NCBI GenBank assembly: GCA_902789835.1
Contig: CADAPN010000154.1
Coordinates: 1-5,627, forward strand
Length of the DNA: 5,627 nt
Direction: 5' to 3'
Origin: Oscillospiraceae bacterium
Lineage (GTDB): Bacteria > Bacillota_A > Clostridia > Oscillospirales > Oscillospiraceae
Shown here: piece by piece, positions 1 through 5,323 of the stretch
How the letters are laid out: the number at the start of each line of letters is the position of its first letter
How positions within the stretch are numbered: the first letter of the stretch is position 1
Notes under the pieces: model-generated
What the model was told of the DNA's origin: nothing
Databases searched by the model: none
What the model saw: only the letters and a program-made list of their open reading frames with translations
Translations under genes and position numbers: made by a program

Positions 1-415
1 GATCTACACCATGATCGGCGACGGCGAGAGCCAGGAAGGCCAGATCTGGGAAGCGGCCATGTTCGCCGCGGCGAAGAAGCTGGACAACCTGATCGCCTTT
101 ACCGATTACAACAAGCAGCAGATCGACGGCACTGTCGCCGAGGTCAACGACATCGCCCCGCTGGCTGAGAAATGGGCCGCGTTCGGCTGGAACGTCATCG
201 ATGTGGAAGACGGCAACGACGTCGAGCAGGTTGAGCAGGCTGTTGAGCATGCCAAGCTCGGCCGCGACAGCGGAAAGCCCACCATGATCATCCTCAACAC
301 CCTGAAGGGCTGCGGTGTCAAGTGGATCGAAGACCTGGGTTCCGGCAACCACAACTGCCCGGTCAGCGAGGAGCAGGCCGAGGCGGCCATCCGTGAAATC
401 AGAGGGGAGGACTAA
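1..415 (+). CDS. Transketolase, N-terminal (ThDP-binding) subunit, 3' part only
   Basis: This is the C-terminal part of the pyrimidine/diphosphate-binding half of a split transketolase, read from base 2 with the 5' end outside the window. The visible 137 codons hold the ThDP/Mg motif: GDGESQEG at bases 17-40, then about 30 residues later the DYN that ends the GDG-x(25-30)-N signature. The tail GCGVKWIEDLGSGNH, followed by the end of the subunit, matches the substrate-channel segment of transketolases, with the His of GNH in the place of the usual HG histidine. The stop at 413-415 is 3 nt before the next ATG, so the two subunits are surely co-translated and form one alpha2beta2-type enzyme. 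Together they would move a two-carbon ketol unit between a ketose and an aldose. In this context it is a candidate SqwG (6-deoxy-6-sulfofructose transketolase). Family assignment is firm; the substrate is inferred from neighbours. Confidence 0.93.
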   Translation, partial: IYTMIGDGESQEGQIWEAAMFAAAKKLDNLIAFTDYNKQQIDGTVAEVNDIAPLAEKWAAFGWNVIDVEDGNDVEQVEQAVEHAKLGRDSGKPTMIILNTLKGCGVKWIEDLGSGNHNCPVSEEQAEAAIREIRGED

Positions 416-418
416 TCC

Positions 419-1291
419 ATGGAAATGAGAGCTGTTTATGACGCGGACCTCGGAAAAGCCAGCGGAACGCTTGGCCTGCGCGCCAAGTTCCCCGAGCAGA
501 GCTTTGACTGCGGCGTCGCCGAGCAGGACATGGCCTCCATCGCGGCCGGCCTCTCCAGCTATGGCTTCAAGCCCTGGATTGAGAGCTTCACTCCGTTTGC
601 CACCCGTCGTATCTGCGACCAGATCGCGATCTCCATCTCCTATGCCAAGCGCAACGTGAAGATCGTCGGCACCGACCCCGGCATTGCGGCCGAGCTCAAC
701 GGCGGTACCCACATGAGCATGGAAGACATCGGTGTTGTCCGTTCCATCCCCGGCGTCGTCATCTTCGAGCCGGTTGACGAGGTCCAGCTCCGCGCCGCCA
801 TGCCCGTCCTGAACGAGTACGACGGACCGGTCTATGTCCGCCTGTTCCGCAAGGAGCTGCCGAAGGTCTTCGAGGAAGGCTACAAGTTCGACCTCTTCAA
901 GGCCGATACCATCAAAGAGGGCAAGGACCTCACGATCTTTGTCACCGGCATGCTGACCGCCGATGTCATCGAAGCTTCCAAGAAGCTCGCCGAGGAAGGC
1001 ATTGACGCCGAGATCATCAACATCCACACCATCAAGCCCATCGACAAGGGCGCCGTTGTGGCTTCCGCCCGCAAGACCGGCGCGGTCCTGACCGTGGAGA
1101 ACCACAACGTCATCGGCGGCCTGCAGTCCGCAGTCCTCGAAGCCCTCGCCATGGAGAAGATCCCCGTTGTCGCCGTCGGCGTTCAGGATCACTTCGGTGA
1201 AGTCGGCAAGCTTCCGTATCTGCGCGAAGTCACCGGCCTCACGGTCGAGAACATCGTCGCCAGCGCCAAGAAGGCAGTTACCCTGAAGTAA
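419..1291 (+). CDS. Transketolase, C-terminal subunit, with a short N-terminal internal deletion
   Basis: This 290-residue protein is the pyrimidine-binding plus C-terminal half of the split transketolase. GVAEQDM (residues 32-38) carries the catalytic Glu35 that activates ThDP. ESFTPFATRR (55-64) and KIVGTDPG (81-88) are typical of the Pyr domain; VENHNVIGGL (226-235) and HFGEVGK (258-264) belong to the C-terminal domain. The start at 419 has a strong GGGGAGG (404-410) eight bases upstream. Family members normally read M-x-MR-x-VY, then about 19 residues (helix and first strand), then DADL-x-KASGT; here MEMRAVY runs directly into DADLGKASGT, so that segment is missing in frame. The phosphate-binding His of classical transketolases (yeast His469) aligns by eye with Asp86, and the following Asp (yeast Asp477) with Asn94; His98 is kept. 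It is a candidate SqwH partner of the upstream subunit. The family is certain; sulfo-sugar specificity is an inference. Confidence 0.93.
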   Translation: MEMRAVYDADLGKASGTLGLRAKFPEQSFDCGVAEQDMASIAAGLSSYGFKPWIESFTPFATRRICDQIAISISYAKRNVKIVGTDPGIAAELNGGTHMSMEDIGVVRSIPGVVIFEPVDEVQLRAAMPVLNEYDGPVYVRLFRKELPKVFEEGYKFDLFKADTIKEGKDLTIFVTGMLTADVIEASKKLAEEGIDAEIINIHTIKPIDKGAVVASARKTGAVLTVENHNVIGGLQSAVLEALAMEKIPVVAVGVQDHFGEVGKLPYLREVTGLTVENIVASAKKAVTLK

Positions 1292-1303
1292 TCTCAATCA
1301 TCC

Positions 1304-1334
1304 GAATCCCGCCCCTGCGGGCGGGATTCTTATT
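1304..1334 (+). terminator. GC-rich hairpin, probable partial terminator between transketolase and isomerase genes
   Basis: A perfect 11-bp stem (GAATCCCGCCC at 1304-1314 with GGGCGGGATTC at 1319-1329) closes a CTGC loop and is followed by TTATTAACTT. The T-tract is interrupted, so this may be a leaky terminator or a processing/stabilising hairpin that sets the ratio of transketolase to downstream enzymes. The AT-rich stretch 1330-1350 that follows contains a TAAAAT (1339-1344) resembling a -10 element, but I see no convincing -35, so I do not call a promoter. Confidence 0.6.
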
Positions 1335-1367
1335 AACTTAAAATTAATGTAAGAGGAGTTTCACATC

Positions 1368-1844
1368 ATGAAAATTGCAATCGGCAGCGACAAGTCCGGT
1401 TTTTCCGCCAAAGAAGCCATCAAGGCCTATCTGACCGAAGCAGGCGTTGAGTTCGACGACCTCGGCACCACCGATCTCGAGCAGGTTCACCCCTATTATC
1501 AGGTTGCGAGCGAGGTTGCCCCTCTGGTTCAGAACGGCACCTATGACAAGGCCGTCCTGATCTGCGGCACCGGCGCAGGCATGTCCGTTGTTGCAAACAA
1601 GTACAAGGGCGTTTACGCCGTCGCCTGCGAAGGCGTTTACTCCGCCAAGATGTCCCGCGCCATCAACAACGCCAATGTCCTGTGCATGGGCGGATGGATC
1701 GTCGGACCGGAAATGGCCGTCGAGATGGTCAAGACCTTCCTCGCCACCGACTGGTGCCAGGATCTGGAAGACTGGCGCGCTGCCAACATGCACAAGTTCG
1801 CGGCCAAGGTCGACGAGATTGAGGCGAACATCTATGGCGCATGA
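1368..1844 (+). CDS. RpiB/LacAB-family aldose-ketose isomerase, atypical active site (candidate 4-deoxy-4-sulfoerythrose isomerase)
   Basis: This 158-residue protein has the RpiB/LacAB fold from end to end: MKIAIGSDKSGF at the N-terminus, ICGTGAGMS (65-73) with the catalytic-base Cys66, ANKYKG (76-81), YSAKMSRAINNANVL (91-105), and a C-terminal helix. AGAGGAG (1352-1358) lies nine bases before the ATG. Compared with true ribose-5-phosphate isomerases, SDHAG has become SDKSG (Lys9), the His of the HDVYSA segment is Glu88, the Arg of GARVIG is Trp110 (GGWIVG), and the phosphate-clamping RHxxR near the end is not recognisable (EDWRAANMHK). This argues for an isomerase acting on something other than ribose 5-phosphate. 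Next to a split transketolase and an iron-type alcohol dehydrogenase, the best candidate is SqwI, which interconverts 4-deoxy-4-sulfoerythrose and its 2-keto form. A tetrose-phosphate isomerase is the main alternative. Confidence 0.88.
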   Translation: MKIAIGSDKSGFSAKEAIKAYLTEAGVEFDDLGTTDLEQVHPYYQVASEVAPLVQNGTYDKAVLICGTGAGMSVVANKYKGVYAVACEGVYSAKMSRAINNANVLCMGGWIVGPEMAVEMVKTFLATDWCQDLEDWRAANMHKFAAKVDEIEANIYGA

Positions 1845-2931
1845 GTTTGTCTATTCCCAGCCGGTTAAAATCTACTTCGGCGAGGGAAAGTTTGCAAAGC
1901 TGGGTGAAGTCCTTGAAGAGCTCGGTGTGAAGCGCTGCGTGATCGCCTGCGGAAAGCACTTTGCCCCGACGGCGAAGGAGATGCAGGAGAAGGACAGCCG
2001 CATCGTGGCCGTGTTCGGCGGCGTGGAGCAGAACCCCCAGCTCTCCGGTGTGATTGAGACCACCCGCTTGGCCCGCGAGACCAAGGCCGACGCCGTCATC
2101 GGCATCGGCGGCGGCAGCGCCATCGACACGGCAAAGTTTGCCGCGGCCATCGCCCTGGGCGACGGCGAAGCCATTGAATACTATCACGGGGAGAAGCCCT
2201 TCCCGGCAGAGCGTCTGACCATCATCGCGGTTCCGACCACGGCCGGAACCGGCAGCGAAGTGACCCAGGTCTCCGTCATCAGCCATGAGACCGAGAAGAA
2301 GACCATCAACAACCCGGTCTTCATGCCCAAGGTGGCCATTGTCGACCCCGTCCTGAGCTCCACCGTTCCGCCCCGCACCACCATGAACACCGGCCTGGAC
2401 GCCATGGCCCACGCACTGGAAGGCTATTGGAGCAAGAACCATCAGCCCATTTCCGACCTGATGGCGGTGGAAGCTGTCCGCACGATCCTTGAGAACCTCG
2501 AGACGGCCTACACCGACGGCAGCAACATGGAAGCCCGTGCCAACATGGCCTACGCTTCTCTGCTCGGCGGCCTGAGCTTCGCACTGCCGAAGACCGCCGG
2601 CTGCCACGCGTGCAGCTATCCTCTGTCTGAGGACTATCATCTGCCCCACGGCGAAGCCTGCGCCTTCACCCTGGACAGCTTCGTGCGCATCAACGCGGAC
2701 GAGCGTCTGGAGCTCCTCTGCCGCAGAGTCGGCCTTTCCGGCACCGAAGAGCTGGCCCAGCGCATCGCGGCCCTCAAGAAACTCGCCGGCCTGCGCAGCA
2801 CACTGCGCGACCTGGGCGAAGTCGATCTCGACAAGCTGGCCCATGACTGCGCGGTACACGGCCTGATGAACAACAACCCCGTGCACATGGACGAAAAAGC
2901 CCTGCGCGAGATGTTCGAGAAGCTTGCCTGA
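1834..2931 (+). CDS. Iron-type (group III) alcohol dehydrogenase (candidate sulfoacetaldehyde reductase)
   Basis: This is a 365-residue NAD(P)H-linked, metal-dependent alcohol dehydrogenase of the Fe-ADH superfamily (usually about 360-390). The cofactor loop GGGSAIDTAK is at 92-101 and the PTTAGTGSEVT motif at 134-144. Metal ligands by family pattern are Asp189 and His193 (GLDAMAHALE), His258 (GCHACSYPL) and His272 (LPHGEA). The start is ATG 1834, where the Fe-ADH homology begins; it overlaps the isomerase by 11 nt and has a modest GAGG (1821-1824) nine bases upstream, so the two are probably translationally coupled. The reading frame stays open upstream into the isomerase, but that extension is out-of-frame isomerase sequence. 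The HACSYPL variant, with Tyr262 where many relatives have the His of AHPLG, resembles the branch acting on small phosphono- or sulfo-aldehydes as I recall it. The inferred role is reduction of sulfoacetaldehyde to isethionate, regenerating NAD+. Family firm, substrate inferred. Confidence 0.9.
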   Translation: MAHEFVYSQPVKIYFGEGKFAKLGEVLEELGVKRCVIACGKHFAPTAKEMQEKDSRIVAVFGGVEQNPQLSGVIETTRLARETKADAVIGIGGGSAIDTAKFAAAIALGDGEAIEYYHGEKPFPAERLTIIAVPTTAGTGSEVTQVSVISHETEKKTINNPVFMPKVAIVDPVLSSTVPPRTTMNTGLDAMAHALEGYWSKNHQPISDLMAVEAVRTILENLETAYTDGSNMEARANMAYASLLGGLSFALPKTAGCHACSYPLSEDYHLPHGEACAFTLDSFVRINADERLELLCRRVGLSGTEELAQRIAALKKLAGLRSTLRDLGEVDLDKLAHDCAVHGLMNNNPVHMDEKALREMFEKLA

Positions 2932-2964
2932 GAGATTCGCAGAAAAGCATAGTCGAAAGCACTG

Positions 2965-2988
2965 TTTCCCGCCCGAAAGGGCGGGAAA
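2965..2988 (+). other. Intergenic hairpin with GAAA tetraloop before the permease gene
   Basis: A perfect 10-bp stem, TTTCCCGCCC (2965-2974) and GGGCGGGAAA (2979-2988), closes on a stable GAAA tetraloop. The T-run is on the 5' arm and the A-run on the 3' arm, the reverse of an intrinsic terminator, and no T-tract follows. It sits 21 nt before the permease ATG, with the ribosome binding site in that gap. It is more likely an mRNA stabiliser, processing site or translation-tuning element than a classical terminator. Confidence 0.6.
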
Positions 2989-3009
2989 GCTGATAAAGGA
3001 AGTACAGCC

Positions 3010-3924
3010 ATGAAGGAAGACCTGAAATATACCCTGATGGTGATCGGGATGGTGGTATCCTGGTCGATCTATTACGCGGTCAGCAAGATCGTGGTCGACG
3101 CGACAGGCTCGGCCAGATTGGCCGGATTTCTGCTGCGCACGGCGGCACTGGCGTTCCTGACGGTGCAGCTTCTGGCGGACAAGAACTTCAGCCGGCTTTT
3201 TCATCAGGGGAAAGCGGTCCGGATCCTGGTCCTGATCGGTGTGTTCGGCTTCCTGCTGGATCTGTTTGCAAACCTCGGCTATGCCGGCGGTTCTCTGAGC
3301 ACCGGAACGGCCCTCTTGAAGACCGATGTCCTGATGGTGAATCTTGCCACGGTGATCCTGTATCACAAGAAGCTCTATATCTCCGACTGGCTCGGCACGG
3401 CCATCATGCTCGGCGGTGTGCTGCTGGTGCTGGGGGTGGACTTCGGCGGAATGACCCTTCATGTGACGGACCTCTACTTCCTGCTGTCGGCGGCCTGCGT
3501 CAGTGCCAACGCCTTCATCATCAAAGCGGCGCAGGAGAAGTACCACGAAGACGCGGACATGATCTCCTATTACAACAACGCCGTGGTGCTGATCCTCTTC
3601 GGCTGCAGCGCGGCGCTGCACGGAGAGTTCCGCATCCCGCAGAACATGGGCAGCAGCTTCTGGTGGCTGGTGGTGCTGGGCGGTCTTGCCCAGACGGGGA
3701 TCTATTTCTTCTACTATCGCAATCTCAAGCACTTCGAAGTCTGGCTGGTCAAGCTCTACCTGCTGCTGATGCCGGTGCTGAGCTGCTTTATCGGCGTGTT
3801 CTTCCTGAACGAGGAACTGACGGTCAAGAAGCTGCTGGGCATCCTGGTGGTGCTGGCGGGCGCGGCGGTGATTCTGCAGCGCGGGCGTATCAATCACAGC
3901 GGCAGACCGGCGAGAGAATCCTGA
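3010..3924 (+). CDS. EamA/DMT-superfamily permease, probable sulfonate or sugar transporter
   Basis: This 304-residue inner-membrane protein has about ten hydrophobic helices in two EamA halves. Approximate segments are 7-29, 36-55, 70-90, 97-117, 127-143, 153-172, 186-203, 216-235, 243-264 and 274-290. The second half ends in the usual family pattern of a penultimate helix, the short FLNEELTVKKLLG loop (265-277) and a last helix, then a basic tail. AAAGGAAG (2995-3002) is seven bases upstream of the ATG. DMT permeases carry small polar metabolites, often as exporters or proton-coupled exchangers. In sulfoglycolysis clusters such a protein could import sulfoquinovose or release the C2 sulfonate end product, and the sequence does not tell which. 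The gene is separated by 78 nt from the dehydrogenase and by a repeat-bearing leader from the regulator. Family assignment is good; substrate is inference. Confidence 0.85.
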   Translation: MKEDLKYTLMVIGMVVSWSIYYAVSKIVVDATGSARLAGFLLRTAALAFLTVQLLADKNFSRLFHQGKAVRILVLIGVFGFLLDLFANLGYAGGSLSTGTALLKTDVLMVNLATVILYHKKLYISDWLGTAIMLGGVLLVLGVDFGGMTLHVTDLYFLLSAACVSANAFIIKAAQEKYHEDADMISYYNNAVVLILFGCSAALHGEFRIPQNMGSSFWWLVVLGGLAQTGIYFFYYRNLKHFEVWLVKLYLLLMPVLSCFIGVFFLNEELTVKKLLGILVVLAGAAVILQRGRINHSGRPARES

Positions 3925-3969
3925 CCCAAAACGAAAGAGCGAGACAATCTGTCGACGCAACAGCTCGAA

Positions 3970-4004
3970 AGAGCATATGTCGTATCAAGGCATTTCATCT
4001 TTTG
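3970..4004 (+). repeat. Direct repeat unit 1 in the regulator leader (35-bp period)
   Basis: This is the first unit of a two-copy tandem repeat with a 35-bp period. The core GTCGTATCAAGGCAT (3979-3993) is identical in both units, followed by a shared ATCTTTT (3997-4003). By hand alignment 29 of 35 positions agree with the next unit. It lies directly upstream of the ROK regulator and could be an operator array or a remnant of local duplication. Confidence 0.7.
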
Positions 4005-4039
4005 AGCGCGTACGTCGTATCAAGGCATATTATCTTTTC
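4005..4039 (+). repeat. Direct repeat unit 2 in the regulator leader
   Basis: This second unit has its GTCGTATCAAGGCAT core at 4014-4028. A TATTAT at 4028-4033 resembles a -10 box, with a poor TTGAGC -35 candidate at 4002-4007 and an over-long 20-bp spacer. If that promoter were real, the core would lie inside it, a natural repressor position. I do not call the promoter as a feature. Confidence 0.7.
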
Positions 4040-4040
4040 C

Positions 4041-4063
4041 CTTCCGCCCCGGAGGGGCGGAAG
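4041..4063 (+). other. Leader hairpin before the ROK regulator
   Basis: A perfect 10-bp stem, CTTCCGCCCC (4041-4050) and GGGGCGGAAG (4054-4063), closes a GGA loop. As with the hairpin before the permease, the pyrimidine-rich arm is 5', the purine-rich arm 3', there is no T-tract, and the stem ends exactly 21 nt before the chosen ATG. It is probably a translation or mRNA-stability element, or part of a repeated leader module. Confidence 0.6.
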
Positions 4064-4086
4064 AGCTCACGAAAGAGAGTACTTAT

Positions 4087-4099
4087 GTCGTATCAAGGC
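4087..4099 (+). repeat. Third copy of the repeat core, overlapping the regulator start
   Basis: The 13-base core GTCGTATCAAGGC recurs exactly, starting at the third base of the likely start codon ATG 4085. Core-to-core distances are 35 bp (first to second) and 73 bp (second to third). The first core is also preceded by AT, so it too reads ATGTCGTATCAAGGC, in the same frame. Confidence 0.75.
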
Positions 4100-5117
4100 G
4101 ACAATTTAATGAGCGTGAAGCGCAGCAACCGGAGCGCGGCGCTGCGGATTCTCCATGAGAAAGGCGCCATGTCGCGCAAGCGGCTCGCGGAGAACATGCA
4201 CCTGACCCCGGCGGCCATCACCAAGATCGTCGGCGAGATGATCACGGACGGCCTGCTGATGGAAGGCGAGATGCTCAGCAGCAGCAACGCCGGCCGGCGG
4301 GAGATCCTGATCGATCTCAACGCGGAGGTGGCCTGCGGCCTCGGCATCCTGATCAACCTTCGCCAGGCAATCCTCTCGGGCGTCTGGCTGGACGGCCGTG
4401 TGATCTTCACGGAAGAAGTCCCGCTGGAGACCAGAGCGCCGGCGGAAGCGACCGCCGAGCGGCTCTCCGCGAGACTGCTGCAGCTCATGGAAGACAACGG
4501 AATCCAGCGGGAGAGCGTGATCGGGCTCGGCGTTGCGGTGAGAGGCATCACCTCGGAAGACGGCCGGATCGTGCGCAACAGCTTCGGCGCGCTTGCCGAG
4601 ACGGATTATCCGCTCTGCGAGAAGTTTGAAGAGCTGACGGGCTTTCACACCGTAATGGAGAACAACGTCCGCTCGCTTTTTGCGGCGCAGATGTTCGTCT
4701 CCCAGGACGAGACCACGGGCTCGCAGCTGTTTATCCGCTGCGGCTACGGCATCGGCGCGGCGCTGTCCATCGACGGAAAGATCTGGCACGGCGTGACCGC
4801 CCAGTGCGCGGAGATCGGGCATATTCCGGTGATTCGCCGGGGAGGGAAGCCCTGTCACTGCGGAAAGAGCGGATGCCTGGAGACCATCGCATCGCCGGGC
4901 TCGATCCGGGAGGACGCCATCGCGATGCTCTCGGAGGAGAAGACGCCCCTGCTCTGGCGAAAGTACCGGGACCGGGACACCGAGAGTTTGAGTGTGTTTG
5001 ACGTTTTCGCGGCGGCAAGCAACGGAGACCAGGGTGCGTCCGAAATCGTGGACCGCGCCATCCAGGCGCTCGGTACCGCCATTAAAGCGGCGATTTATCT
5101 GGTCGATCCGGGAAAGA

Positions 5118-5155
5118 TCGTGCTCTACGGCAGCCTTCGTGCTCTACGGCAGCCT
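5118..5155 (+). repeat. Exact 19-bp tandem duplication inside the regulator gene
   Basis: TCGTGCTCTACGGCAGCCT occurs at 5118-5136 and again immediately at 5137-5155 without a mismatch. Nineteen is not a multiple of three, so the second copy shifts the frame by +1 and truncates the ROK domain about 55 residues early. Protein homology continues cleanly if one copy is removed. Confidence 0.95.
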
Positions 5156-5323
5156 GTTTGAGGATTCCTACTATCTCTCCCGCCTGGTCAGCGAGCTGCA
5201 GGAGGGCGTGGACGCCCGTCACGACGTCGTCATTGAGAAGAGCAAATTTAACCAGCAGCTGGAAGACCGTGCGGCCTGCCTGCTTGCGGTTGAGAACTTT
5301 ATTGACAACGGAGGAATACGCTA

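Noticed and set aside
1330..1367. Promoter before the isomerase gene
   Set aside because: AT-rich with a TAAAAT, but no -35 at proper distance; the AT bias may simply be the terminator tail and an open ribosome binding site.
1588..1833. N-terminal extension of the dehydrogenase frame
   Set aside because: These 82 codons are the isomerase gene read out of frame; Fe-ADH homology starts at ATG 1834.
1368..1844. Plain ribose-5-phosphate isomerase B annotation
   Set aside because: The fold is right, but several substrate and phosphate residues differ and the neighbours point to another substrate.
1729..3960. A 743-codon open frame on the - strand
   Set aside because: It lies wholly antisense to the isomerase, dehydrogenase and permease genes. 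The translation is rich in His, Gln, Asp and Arg, with no recognisable domain, as expected from the complement of GC-rich codons.
4002..4033. Promoter with TTGAGC and TATTAT boxes
   Set aside because: The -35 match is poor and the spacer is 20 bp; mentioned only as a possibility with the repeats.
3977..4084. Longer regulator starting at ATG 3977
   Set aside because: The frame is open, but the extra residues come from repeats and the hairpin, and the ribosome binding site is too close to the ATG. The ROK N-terminal pattern fits 4085.
3970..4099. CRISPR-like array
   Set aside because: Only three short copies with unequal spacing (35 and 73 bp), the second unit directly abutting the first, and no cas genes.
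4106..4858. A 250-codon - strand frame, and other frames opposite the regulator
   Set aside because: Antisense shadows of a well-supported ROK gene, without a plausible start signal or domain.
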